Shown piece by piece: positions 33,671 through 44,315 of a stretch of 64,000 nt of DNA. Under the pieces are notes generated by a model that was given only the letters and a program-made list of their open reading frames with translations, was not told where the DNA came from and searched no databases. The DNA is taken from NCBI RefSeq assembly GCF_017591425.1, contig NW_024465885.1, positions 43,333,001-43,397,000 on the forward strand, read 5' to 3'. The translations under genes and the position numbers were made by a program. Origin of the DNA: Ochotona curzoniae (Eukaryota; Chordata; Mammalia; Lagomorpha; Ochotonidae). Within the stretch, counting starts at the first letter, position 1. Each line of letters starts with the position of its first letter.

Positions 33671-33885
33671 CGGCGCCGGTCCTCGCCGTCAGGACTCGAG
33701 GCGGTGACGGAAAACCAGTCAGGTCGCTGCGGTGCCCTCTGTCGGAGGGGAGGACTATTGGCACGGAGCTCCGGAACTCCGGCGTCGTTCGACGGGTCAC
33801 AAAGAGGATCATAGAGACGAGAGGCCAGAGGGGCCTCTGTGGGCTCAGGTGCTGCAGTGCGTCCTCCGCGCCCACTCGGAGTGGT

Positions 33886-33891
33886 CACGTG
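33886..33891. promoter_or_regulatory. CACGTG E-box
   Basis: A palindromic E-box in the context ggtcacgtg, matching USF/TFE-type sites, at the distal edge of the CpG island. It could act on PAXBP1 or on a divergent transcript. Confidence 0.45.
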
Positions 33892-34324
33892 CGGGAACCT
33901 CCCGCCAAGCGCTGGGCGGGACTGAGTAGAGCTGGGTGGCGGCGTGGCTGCTGGAGAGGTTGTGTTTGGGCTTCTGGAGTCTTCTCGGGGTGGGATAATC
34001 GTTTCTTTGGCCTGAGATGCGTGGATACCCCTTATCAGTAACCCGAGGAAGGGATATTTGGTGACCGAGCCCGTGGATGTTCACTGACGATTAAAGGGCT
34101 TCCTGGTGTGTCCGGAAGCGTTCAGCGCGCCTTCTTGACGCTGCTGCCGAGGACGCATGGCTTGCCCAGGCCTGGGATACAACCTCGGAAGGAGGATCGA
34201 CTTGGGTGGGCACGGTTGCGACAGTTGTGAGGCTTGGGGTCACAGAGCACAGCCCTAGCAGGGTGACTGATGGCTCGGAAGTCCCCTTATCAACCTGAAG
34301 ACAGATCCTCCAGGGTCCAGCTCT

Positions 34325-34460
34325 GTGGGAAAGCTGCCACCTGCGCGCTTCCAGTTAGTGTCCGGCTGCTCCACCTTTAATGCGATTCCCTGCTAAGGGC
34401 CTGGAAAAAGTGAAAGATAACCCCAGTGATTGGGCCTTCCAGCCACCTACGTGGGAGGCC
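34325..34460 (+). repeat. SINE middle fragment, sense
   Basis: Contains cggctgctccacctttaatg, gattccctgctaaggg and cctacgtgggaggcccagat, with no tail. It joins directly to an antisense head fragment. Confidence 0.55.
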
Positions 34461-34552
34461 CAGATGAAGAGAGCTGGATGGGAAGTGGAGCAGCCCGGAC
34501 ACAGCGCTTACAAGGGAAGCATTAGCTAATTGAGTCATTATGCCAGGCCCAA
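34461..34552 (-). repeat. SINE head fragment, antisense
   Basis: Contains agctggatgggaagtggagc, then a head ending gtcattatgccaggccc. It fuses to the sense fragment on its left. Confidence 0.55.
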
Positions 34553-34959
34553 GAAATTTATTTTTATCCACATATCTGTCTTCTGCTGTTCTGTTGGATT
34601 TGAGATCTGCTAACTTGTACCCAGCTTGGGTGCTGAGAACACCGTCTGAGATTTTCTCCCAGTTAACAGGAAAGGTGAACATTTGGCTTCCTTTAAACCC
34701 ACATGGGCTCTCGATTCTTCCAACAGAATGTTTTATTGCTGCAGTAGATTCCCCATTTCTAATCACAGATACTTGGTCGGCCGCCAGACTTCTGCACTGA
34801 AACACTGACTTGCAGCAGAGCGATGGGTGAGAAGAAGTGGTGGAGATGAGATCCAGAGGCAGAGGCTGCCCATTCGTTGGCTTGAACCTTCAAAGAGATC
34901 TTCCACTGTAAAAGTGGCGATTGGATAGAAAACAGAAGGAAGGACACTCACCGTGTGTG

Positions 34960-35180
34960 ATCAGTGGAGTGTGCAAAGGCCCAGCGGGCTGGGTCAGGCC
35001 AGAGCCAGGAGCCAGGAACTCTTATCTGATCTCCCACATGGGTGACAAGTAGTTGGACCACCATCCACTGTCTCCCAGGAGCAGTAGCAGGAAGCTGGAT
35101 CATAGGATAGTCAGGACTCAAACCAGGCTCTGTTATGGATGTGGGTATCCCAAGCTGTGGCTAGGCCTACTGTGGCATGC
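34960..35180 (-). repeat. SINE, antisense, partial
   Basis: Contains agagccaggagccaggaact, ctcccacatgggtgac, aggaagctggatcatagg, and a degenerate head. Confidence 0.65.
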
Positions 35181-35425
35181 TCCTTGAGCTACTGTGTCTT
35201 CAAATATTTCAGCCACATGCATTTTCCCAGTTAACAATCATTCAATACATTAGGTGTGTTGGACATTCAACTGTAAGAGTCATGCCTTCATTTTCTGAAA
35301 TAACCAATCAAAATGAAGTGAAATATTCTCAACCAAGAGAAAGTAAAATTCTCTTGATCCATATGGGCTTTCAAAGCAAAAGTAAATAGCATCTTTTGAA
35401 ACAGTTACCTTGTTCATCCTGGTAA

Positions 35426-35450
35426 TTTTATTTATTTATTTATTTATTGT
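35426..35450. repeat. (TTTA)n microsatellite
   Basis: About six copies of TTTA, possibly the remnant of a SINE tail. Confidence 0.7.
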
Positions 35451-35654
35451 AAGTGTATTCTCTCTTTAGACCAGGTTTTCTTTTGCCCAGCTGTCAACAG
35501 AAGTCACCAAGCAGCTTGGGCATTCTAAGAGTATGCTAGGCTGTAAGAACCCCAGAGCAAACAACAGCTGTGTTGTTTTCTGCTCTGGGTCTGCCATCAG
35601 GTGTCAGGGATCTGAGAAGTATCTAAAATGGATGACATTCCGATGACTAGTTTT

Positions 35655-35900
35655 GGAAATTTTTTAAAATTTCTCTATTTTATTTGTTTGAAAAACAGAG
35701 AAAGAGATAGGATATTTTCCATCCACTAGTTCATCCACAAATGGCTGCAAAAGCCAGGGCTGGTCCCTGCCAGAGTCAGGAACTTCATCCAAGTCTTACA
35801 CAAGTAAGTGCAAGGGCCCAAGGACTTTTGTCATCTTCCATTGTGTTTTCAAGTGCATTAGGAGCGAGCTGGAAAGTAAGTGGAACAGCTCCGGGCCCTT
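35655..35900 (-). repeat. SINE, antisense
   Basis: Antisense tail, purine-rich stretch, aaatggctgcaaaagccagg, then a degenerate end that runs into the LTR on its right. Confidence 0.65.
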
Positions 35901-35909
35901 GTCTGCTTC

Positions 35910-36275
35910 CTGGTGGGTGTGGCTTAAAGCTTACCTCCCAGTGGCCTGAGACACAGCTTTGAGGCCTACACGTGGAGCATGACCTCGGACATGACTAGAA
36001 GTTCAAGGGGAATACATGTGGACATGACCTCGGACATATCCAGAAGGTCAAGGGAAATAGACAGGTCATACAACCAATTACAGAGTCTTTGATATGGGGG
36101 GGGGATGGGAGGGGGTGTTTGCCAGAAGACACCTTTCTTACCCTTTAAAAGCTGGGACCTGTGCATAATAAAGTGGACATTCTTTACCAGCTTGTCTCCG
36201 GTGGTTCTTACAGCGGAAGAACATAGCTGCCTCACCCTCGGTGACCTTGGGGCCTGCGGGCAGGTATAAACCGCG
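35910..36275 (+). mobile_element. Solitary retroviral-type LTR
   Basis: Organised like an endogenous retrovirus LTR. It has two direct 45-bp units (35970-36014 and 36015-36059), a ttaaaagctggg element at about 36145, a polyadenylation signal AATAAA at 36167-36172, and an R/U5-like block, ttaccagcttgtctcc and ggtggttcttac. No adjoining gag, pol or env remains and no second LTR is seen, so it looks like a solo LTR. Exact ends and family are not determined. Confidence 0.65.
35970..36059. repeat. Tandem 45-bp duplication in the LTR
   Basis: Both units share catgacctcggacat, and agaagttcaagggga against agaaggtcaagggaa. Position upstream of the promoter-like element fits a duplicated enhancer. Confidence 0.85.
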
Positions 36276-36279
36276 AAAC

Positions 36280-37180
36280 TTGTGATTACTGTTATAAAGG
36301 AAATCAATAAGGCACTACCTCTTAAGAATCACATATCTAAAAACATGTATTTCGAGTCATTATTTCCTTTGTACCAATGACCATTTGATATTAAGAAACA
36401 TGTAAGAATTTTTAGAATTAAGGCAGAACACTTTCCTGCAAGGTAGATTCACTTTACAGCTCCAGAATATCTCCGTTTAAAAACTCTGCATATCTTCTGT
36501 AAAATGAATCATTGAAATCATTTTATCTAGTTCAGTATTTTGTATTTTCTTAGATTACTAGATGAAAGTGTAATTGGTGAGATGGGTAAGGTATGGGTAC
36601 TCTATTCCCAGTGGACACTTTTATGTACCTCTAAAGAAAAACAACAGTGTATCCTTTCAAAAAGAACTCATGACTAGTTTTGGATCATTATTATTACATT
36701 GTCTATTCCTCCTGGAAGTAAAACAAAAGTGGACTCATTATTGAAGAAAAGAGAGTCGTTAACATTCTAGCTGAGTATAGGAGATAGAGGAATTGATTTT
36801 TCTTTTCTGTACTCCTTGGTTTTGCTGCAGCATATCAGAGTTATGTAATACATAATACATAAAAAGAGTTATGTAATAATAACATGTATTACAATAATAT
36901 GTATAATACATATCAGAGTTATGTAATAATAGATAGTAAGATTGTAATTTTATTGTAAGAATCAAATGCCACTTGGAATTTGTTGGAAGCTGCAATCTGA
37001 CATAACCTTTTCCCAGCTGTAGGCAATGGCTCAGCTTTCCTTACACCTAAGTAAGTGCTACACTGCCAGAGAAAAGCAGCCAATAGCTGGTAGGTATTCT
37101 GGGCCTGGTTAACACCAGCTCTATGTGAATTATGCCAGTGTGCCAACATAATTGTCTATTCTATTTTTTCTAATAATTTT
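36280..37180. other. Intergenic, no recognised element
   Basis: AT-rich. A locally repeated gttatgtaata / catataata pattern lies at 36838-36935. Confidence 0.5.
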
Positions 37181-37519
37181 AAGGATTGGGTGGAAGAGCA
37201 TGGTGCACGTGCCTTGCCACTATAGGTATCCACCAGCCAGGGCCATCCCACCACCATTGCCACATGGGGGTGGGGCATGCACTGCTAGGAGCTGGGGGAC
37301 TGGGGATGGGTTGGAATGGGAGCCATTGAGGGCTTGTTGACATATACAAAATTATTTCTGGGAGTTTCCATAAACCAGGTCACCACACCTGCAGGTAATT
37401 GAGGGATCTGAAATGCAATGGATCGAAAGAGGGAATCTAGAGGACCTGCCTGTATCAGGCCAAAGCTCCCACCACCTGCACGCACAAGAGCTGGAGCTGG
37501 GAATAGATCAGGCCAGGCT

Positions 37520-37800
37520 AGGTCACAGTACCTGCCAGTGATTGGGATTGCAGTATTTTGGGGTAGATCTGATAGGGGTTCTTTGGGATCACCTCAGCTA
37601 GGCCACAGCATCCACTGGAGTACACGAGAGCTGGGGCTAGAGGCAGGCCATGCTGGGCAAGGCTGCAGCACCTGCTGGTTGCAAGGGGGCCAGATCTGGA
37701 TATGGGCCTGTTTGAAGTTCTTGGGGTCACCCTGAACAGGTTGCAGCACCTGTTGGGATGCATAATACTAGATCTGAGAGTGGGCCTGGCCATGCTGGGC
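37520..37800. repeat. Degenerate G-rich tandem repeat, units of about 60-80 bp
   Basis: A core like ggctgcagcacctgctgg recurs at 37522, 37602, 37662 and 37740 with substitutions, each preceded by ctaggc- or gggcaa-like sequence. Base composition resembles the body of the 39.9-41.8 kb retrotransposon, but I could not align them convincingly. Confidence 0.5.
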
Positions 37801-38149
37801 TGGGTTGGATCCTGATATGGGATGCCAGCACTTGCGACTGAGTCCCCGCACCAGGCCCTCTATCAAGATTTTTTAAAATAATTTTGCATAACCGCACAAC
37901 CATGTTTGCACTAGAGAAAATTGTTACCAGAAAAGCTCTGTGGGCTCTTTCCTCAGCTTCCTGTAGAAACAAAAGCCACGTATCGGTTGCAGCCATATGT
38001 TACTTGCCAGGAACAGTGAAGAGGAAGGCACCACCCGGGATGGGGCCAGGAGATAGGGTGCCTGCTGAATGGAAAGCTAGAGAGACATTGGAAAGGTCCT
38101 GGGATTTTAAGCATACCCTGACCCCGCCTTGTGTGGGCTGGAACCTGTG

Positions 38150-38500
38150 AGAAAGATATTCCTTATTGGTGGCCTCTCAGCCAATTAGGAAATGGCTAGC
38201 AATTTCCATGCCACCCACTTGAAGGTGTGGCTTCCTTACCAAGATTTTAGTAGGCTTGGATCGTCTCAAAAACCTCTAATATTTTTACATAAACCAAGAA
38301 ATAACGCAAGAGCAAGGTCTTACAATGTAAAGTTATTTTTTTACTGCTGAAATCATAATATTAAGTTAAGAAATAATAAAGCGAAACTCTAAAACCATTT
38401 TAAAATGTGAGGAAAAAAAACATTAACAATCCAGTAGAAAAGTGTAAATAATATTGCAATCCACATTTGGAGAAACCCATAGACAACAGCCGAATCTGCA
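38150..38500. other. Intergenic, no recognised element
   Basis: AT-rich non-coding sequence between the G-rich repeat region and the next SINE. Confidence 0.4.
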
Positions 38501-38800
38501 AGTTTACCTTGGGTTTGGCTGTATTGTCACCGGTAAAGCTGCTGCCTGAGGCACTGGCATTTCCTAGGGGTTCTGGTCCAAGTCCCACTTCCCATCCAGC
38601 TCCCTGCTAATGTGTCTGGGAAAACAGTGGACATGGTTCAATTCTTAGGCCACAGCATTCATAATGGGAGACCCAGATAAAGATCCTGACTCCTGGCCTT
38701 GGAATGGCCTAGCTCCAGTCATTGAAGCCATTTTGGGGAGTGAATCAATGGATGGGAGATCTCTCTCTCTCCCTGTAATTCTTTCTAATAATTCTTAAAA
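38500..38800 (+). repeat. C-type SINE, sense
   Basis: Degenerate head, then cttcccatccagctccctgc, gagtgaatcaatggatggga and a tctctctctctccctgtaat end. Confidence 0.75.
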
Positions 38801-39204
38801 GAGTCCACACGTACTAAGTGAAATGCAATGGGATGTGATTGTTTCATTAGTTTGAAAAAAGTACATGATTGAGTAACTTTTGTCATGCTTGCAGGCAAAT
38901 AGATATTCGCATACAACACTTTTTGGAGAAACAATGGTGGGGTTACTTTGAAGTACAAAGAGTTCTCTGAATCCACTCTGTTGCTAATAGCACAATACCA
39001 CTGGCTAGCGAAGTTACAAAGGAGATTAATCTTAGCTCAATCCTTTAGTCCAAGGATGACAGGCTGGACCCGATGATGACTTGCAGAGTCTCAAGATGAT
39101 GAAGGACATCACACAGTGAAAGAGTGTGGGGATGGGGGGAGGGCGTGGGGATGGGCACCCTTGGGTCTCAATCCCTCTTTGTACAAAACCATCAATTCTT
39201 AATC

Positions 39205-39345
39205 ACAGGTGCCTTCAACTCAATGACCTTATCTAAGCCCACCCACCTCCCACAAAGTCCACCACTAAAACTCTTTAACGGGGTTCAGTTTCCCTCTTTT
39301 CCCACTTTTTAGTAGGGGTTAAACTCTAATTGAAGTTTCCAATGG
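39205..39345 (+). mobile_element. Possible old L1M 3'-end fragment
   Basis: Resembles the remembered L1M terminal motif: caatgaccttatctaagccc, cacctcccacaaagtcc, ggggttaaactctaattg. Weak. Confidence 0.35.
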
Positions 39346-39918
39346 GATGACACATCTAGGTAAGCCCTAGCAGAATGCACTCAAGCTAAAACCAGCCATG
39401 CCAGTGCGTAACCAGCCCCCACCAACTATACCTACCAATCAGTAGACATTTACTTAGCTGTTCACTTGTCATACTTTTGCTTATTGTACAACTTTTCCAC
39501 TTCAATTAAAAATTCTAAAAAGAAAAGAATGAGTGGTGTAGCCAACACTCATATAATTATTTTTCAAAACTGACAAATAGAACATTTTTTTACACTTAAG
39601 TTTTTTTAGTGTAAGAAATAAAACACTGAATTTTTTTAAGCTGCAAAGAAATTGCAATTTTATTCAGGAAGCATGTTGCTGGTAATAGTATAGGCACAAC
39701 GACACTCTAACTCTATCATGGATTAGGGCCAGCCAGAATCTATTATGCAAAAGATGTTTCATTTGTCTTTGAGTTGAATTAATGATTTCACTCATCCTGA
39801 TTCATATTGGCTATAGGTCTGTTGAGTGTCTCTATTATGAGAGTTTGTAAAGCCATACAACATAAGCTGATCAACTAACTAGTGAAAAGAATATTCCAGG
39901 ATCAAAATAAAGCACTTA

Positions 39919-41807
39919 TTCCACTTATTCTCGGCAGCGGGTGGATCCCGGGACAGGGCATCTCATCCCGGATCCCATACGCCTGCCATCATGGGCACAT
40001 GGTGAACAGGGCTTGGGCCTGCCGGGGCTCCAGGGCTGCTTCCTTCGGGGTGAGTACACCGACCGGGGGGCGGGGGAGGTCTCTGGAGCCTGGCTAGGCA
40101 GGCCCATCTGCTGCGCTCATTGGGTGGCGGAAGGGATTGGGGTGGGGCGCGACCTTGGCCCTGGGAGGTTACACTTCCGGTCGCCTCTCGGCAGCGGGTG
40201 GGTCCCGGGACAGGGTGTCTCATGCCCGGATCCCATACACCCGCCATCATGGGCACATGGTGAACCAGGCTTGGGCAGCCATGGCGCCAGTTGGTGCCAG
40301 GCTTTGCTTGCTGGCCGCCCGGCAGGGGAGCTCTGGGATTTTGGTGGTTTGAATTGCTGCTTATGTGGCTCCACGTTGAACCCAATGTGTTTCTGTGAGT
40401 TGAATACATCCTAAAGTTTCCCAATGACAGTTCCTCTTCCTTTAAAGAACGTGTTACCACTTAGCAATGCTGACCACCAAATACCAGTTCCTGCTAAAGC
40501 TTTGGCATGGGTCTTGTCCAGTAGACACACTAACTGGATTAAGGCTACCGCCAAGGAGCACGTGGGCTGGAATGGGGGCTGCATTCTGATCAGGTAACAG
40601 TGAAATCTCCCTTGGCACAAGTGTGGACTGGGACTGGACGCACCAGGCTGGACCAGACCCCAGCACTGTCTGGTGCTCCTGGAGGACCAGGATAGAAGTG
40701 GGACGGATTATGCTAGGTCGCAACCCCTACTGAACCATGTGTGAGCCGTATGTGGGAATGGACTGGACGAGCCATGGCTGGGCTGAAATATCCAACAACA
40801 AGAACCAGCTTGGGTCGAAGGCTGGTCAGGAACTGAGTAGGGCTGGCTCATGGACCCACTGGCATGCACAAAATCCGGCACTGGGAGAGGTTCTGATGGA
40901 GGAGCCTGGGCAACTCCTCTGGCAGGACACAGACCCCACGGGTAAGCACAAGAAGCATGAATGGAAACAGCCCAGAGCAGGCTTGACTGTTGAGCTGGGT
41001 AGATGGATCCAAGCTTCAATGCCATTTGCCATGTACAAGAACCAGGGGGGATGTGGGTCAGATTGGACTGGTTTGCCACACATACTGGCAAACCAGGGTA
41101 GGGGGTGGGCCTGGTGGGGGTTATCGTGGGCCGCTCTCATCAGAATGCAGCTCCCACTGGTTTAGGTGAAGACCGAGTATGTGCTGTGCAGAACCAGGCT
41201 GGACTGCAACACCCATGGGTTCCAGTAGAAGCCAGGGCTGAAAACAGAACCAACCCAGCAATTGCAACTACCAGCTGACCGGGTGATGGACTGTGCTGGG
41301 CCCTGTGCTTGCTGGCGCATACGAGTATCTGGCCTGGGAACACCTCAGACGAAGTTTCTTTGGTGATCTCCCCAATTGAAATGCCAGACTCAGAACCCTA
41401 ACCATGAAGGGACAGAAGATGGAACAAATTAATCAACCACCTCAGCTATAGGTTGGCAACAAAATACCGGGCAAATAGAGATGCTATGATGGACAATGTC
41501 AATTAATGGATTTTTCAACAACCTCATCGTGTTTGGAGAGGTAAGATTGGCAGCAATTTCAAAACTGGTGACCTATTGAAACCACTTCCACGGGCATCTC
41601 GGAGCATGCCCCACATGCGGGACTTGGGGTGGGTGGGAAACCGGGTGGGGCTTCTCCCTCAATATCCCCCTCTACCTCAGATATATGAAGGAAACAATAT
41701 GGAAATAATAGTCTTACCCACTTTCCTATAGCCCTTGACCCTTTTTGCCCAAATTAACTATGTAAAGATTGACAAGATAAAAACAATTATTATTAAAAAA
41801 AAAAAAA
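39919..41807 (+). mobile_element. 1.9-kb poly-A retrotransposon with perfect 16-bp target-site duplication
   Basis: Flanked by identical caaaataaagcactta at 39903-39918 and 41808-41823. The 3' end carries a poly-A tail. The 5' end starts with two tandem units about 258 bp apart, each containing ctcggcagcgggtgg, tcccgggacaggg, ccggatcccatac and gccatcatgggcacatggtg. The body is G-rich, with repeated gggctgg and ggactgg words. It lacks a recognisable reverse transcriptase; the longest open frames are 142-165 codons and match nothing I know. Tandem 5' units plus a poly-A 3' end recall an L1 stripped of its ORFs. The family assignment is inferred. Confidence 0.7.
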
Positions 41808-41889
41808 CAAAATAAAGCACTTAAATAGGAGGGGAACTTCAAAAAATTGGTGCAACATGGAATTACATGACAAATTTATTTTTGGTGCA

Positions 41890-42215
41890 AAAGAATGTAA
41901 AGTCTGGACCCACTATGATGGCCAAATCCCCACCTTGCAAACCCTGGGAGCTCATATGGGTGCCAGTTTGTGTCCTGGATGCTCCACTTCCCATCAAGCT
42001 TCCTGCTCGTGGCCTGGCAAAGCAGTAGAGGATTTCCCAAAGCCTTTGGACTCTGCACCTGTGTGGGAGACCCAGAAGAAGCTCCTGGCTTCGGACCAGC
42101 TCAGCTCTGGCCATTGTGCTCATTTGGGCAGTGAAGCAGCAAATGAAAATCTTTCTCTTTCTCTCCTTTCTGTAAATTGAATCTGCCTTTTTGATAAAAT
42201 TAAGCTTAAAAAGAG
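41890..42215 (+). repeat. C-type SINE, sense
   Basis: Contains catatgggtgccagtttg, cttcccatcaagcttcctgc, aaatctttctctttctctcc and a tail near 42205. Confidence 0.85.
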
Positions 42216-42231
42216 AGAGAGAGATAAGCTG

Positions 42232-42535
42232 AGGGGCTGGCCCCATGGCAAAGTGAGTTAAGTCTCTGCCTGTGGTGCCACATCCCATGTGGGTGCCACT
42301 TCGGGTTCCAGCTACTCCCCTTACAATCCAGCCCCATTCTTTTGGCCCTGCCGAGCAGCAGAGGATGGCCCGGGTTCTTGGGCTCCTGCACGCAACCAGC
42401 AGAAGCTCCTGGCTCTTGGTTTCTGCCAGCCTAGTCTTAGCCATGTGGGCATTTAGGAAGTGAACAAGTGGATGGAGGACTCTTGTGCTCTCTCTCTCTT
42501 ATTATCCATCTTTCTGCCTAGAAAATAAATTAAAA
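42232..42535 (+). repeat. C-type SINE, sense, diverged subfamily
   Basis: Head ggggctggccccatggcaaa and B-box region gggttccagctactcccc. It is in tandem with the preceding copy. Confidence 0.75.
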
Positions 42536-42679
42536 TGTATAAAAGATATATAGACTTTGAATCTTGAAGTTCGTGCATTTTTTTCATAATAAACATTTTC
42601 TCTGAACTTTGTAAGCATGGATTTCAAGACTTTTTGTGCCAAAATAAGCACTTCTTCAATTCTATGAACTGTAATTTCC

Positions 42680-43680
42680 ATATACTACCAATTTTCCTCG
42701 TATCATTAAAACCTCAGAATCTTACATATTTTTAGCCAGTTGATCCATATGACTCAGAAAGAGGTAAGCTAAAATATTCCACCATGAACTGAAACAATGT
42801 GCTGGTAGTATGGAGCATCCAATTGAAGGTTGTGCTTGCAAAATAAAGTAGAAAACAGTTGCTTATTGGAATTTCAGTCCGGTTCAATCATGGCTAGGGC
42901 TTTGCTGAGTGAATACAACACACACACACACACACACCTGCTCTTCTTGCCAGCTTTCAGTTGAAACACTCAGGGGAATCCCATATCATTTCAATGTTAC
43001 CTTTGAAGGTCAAGGTCAGAAATGAGGTCATCATCTTTTTCAATTAAATTTTGTACTTCGGTCTTCATTTGGCCTAGTTTTAAACACTGACATTTATGGG
43101 CTCATGCTAATTAGCCTGAGTGGCCAAATCCCCCATCAATCAAGCAACTGTGGAAATGTCAGGCTATTTCAGTTACCCTATACTAAGGTTAAAATAGGGA
43201 GAAATGCGGTGAGTGAGATCTGTGATGAATGTGGTCGACCCACCAGTCTGTAACTTCCTTGTAAAGGTGATTCCTAGCATTGCAGTGTCATGGATGTCAC
43301 AGTGCTTCCACTTCAGGGCATCCTAAGGTAGGTCACAATTGCCACGGATTCTGTGTGTTCTGTGCATCTAGGAGGAAAGGATTCCTATGTACAATGATGA
43401 CAAGCCAGTTTGAGTCTGAAAAAATATTTTGCTTTGATTCCTTTAATCGACATACATAAAACCATTTCCATTTTTAACATCCAAATGAGCTCTAAGAGTC
43501 GACCTGTTAAAAGATGGGTTAGGAACATGGGCATTGTTGACTACAGGAATGGTGCTAAAGATGAACGTGAGGTTCCAAGGCTAGTCCCCAGGGTAACTAA
43601 ACACAGTTCCAAATATAACAGAAAAAAAAATGTGAAGCAGGACAGAAGTTCCCCTTTTCCTGAGTTCTCTCTCTTTTGAC
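42680..43680. other. Intergenic, no recognised element
   Basis: Includes a short (CA)n at 42916-42938. Otherwise unique-looking. Confidence 0.5.
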
Positions 43681-43682
43681 CA

Positions 43683-43900
43683 TTGTAGTTTCCCATGGTC
43701 CCTGGCAAGCTGAAAATATTAAATGGAGAATTCTGGAAATAGTTCATAAATTTGACATTTCACTCTTTCTGAGTAGCCTGATGAGAGCCTGTGCCATCCC
43801 ATTCCTTCCTGCCTGGGATGTCAACTCTCCCTCTGTCCAGCATGTACACCCTGTGTCCACTGCCCATTCATTAGCCACTCAGTAGCCGTCTCAGTGATCA
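43683..43900 (+). mobile_element. Old interspersed repeat, copy 1, left of C21orf62
   Basis: Contains gaaaatattaaatggagaat, tagttcataaatttgac, gagtagcctgatgagagcc, ctgcctgggatgtcaactc, cactcagtagccgtctc. It matches an ancient mammalian repeat I remember and probably derives from a DNA transposon; the family name is uncertain. It lies just beyond the candidate C21orf62 polyadenylation signal. Confidence 0.6.
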
Positions 43901-43993
43901 GTCCAATAGAACTGTAAAGTGCTTCTTCAGTAAAAGTACAATATATTTTGAGAGACAGAAGAGAGAACGAGAGAGATTGACAGTCACCTAAGC

Positions 43994-43999
43994 TTTATT
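43994..43999 (-). promoter_or_regulatory. Candidate AATAAA polyadenylation signal for C21orf62
   Basis: On the minus strand the sequence reads gcaataaagct about 320 bp downstream of the C21orf62 stop codon. It is the first canonical signal I see, giving a short 3' UTR. Usage is inferred. Confidence 0.45.
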
Positions 44000-44315
44000 G
44001 CAGTAAAGGCAAGGTGCAAGTTGCTCTGTTTTACTGCTAGTTTCGGCGGCTAACCTCATACAGTGCCTGATTTATGCATTATATCACAGATGTGTACGGG
44101 CAGCATCCACAGGTGGGGTACTACCTGCCATTTCTGGCGTCTCCTGGGGGTCTTGGTCTGTATCCATTTTAGATAAGTGGTGATGGCTGTATCTTCTGGC
44201 ACTAGTATTGGAGGAGCAAGGAAGGCACCCACCTCTTGGCCTTAGCCCCCAATTTTTTTTGTTTAAATTGTGCATCACATGACAGAGTTCTCAATGGCCA
44301 GACACAATCGTGACG

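Larger units (their letters stand above)
32990..33930. promoter_or_regulatory. CpG island and PAXBP1 promoter
   Basis: This stretch is far richer in GC and in CpG dinucleotides than the rest of the window. It covers PAXBP1 exon 1, its 5' UTR and about 400 bp upstream. No TATA box is placed suitably. In human a divergent non-coding transcript starts from the same island, so a bidirectional promoter is plausible here, but the sequence alone does not prove transcription to the right. Confidence 0.85.
41829..42672. mobile_element. Short palindromic DNA element (mariner-like MITE, tentative), split by two SINEs
   Basis: The left arm (ggggaacttcaaaaaattgg, aatttatttttggtgcaaaa) and right arm (gtaagcatggatttcaaga, ttttgtgccaaaataag, ttctatgaactg) are approximate reverse complements. 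Two SINEs lie between them at 41890-42215 and 42232-42535. Related pieces occur at 50552-50650 and 60465-60582. Confidence 0.5.

Noticed and set aside
32771..33814. A 347-codon plus-strand open frame through the CpG island
   Set aside because: It is antisense to PAXBP1 exon 1 and promoter. The Gly/Pro/Arg/Ser-rich peptide is a GC-composition effect.
33133..34041. A 302-codon plus-strand open frame
   Set aside because: Same cause as the neighbouring frame. No domain or conserved pattern is visible. A divergent transcript is possible, but it would more likely be non-coding.
39941..41165. Open frames of 142-165 codons in the 1.9-kb retrotransposon
   Set aside because: They lie on both strands in GC-rich sequence, lack reverse-transcriptase or nucleic-acid-binding motifs, and do not line up as a coding pair.
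43410..43679. An 89-codon plus-strand frame
   Set aside because: No conserved match. It sits in intergenic sequence next to an old repeat.
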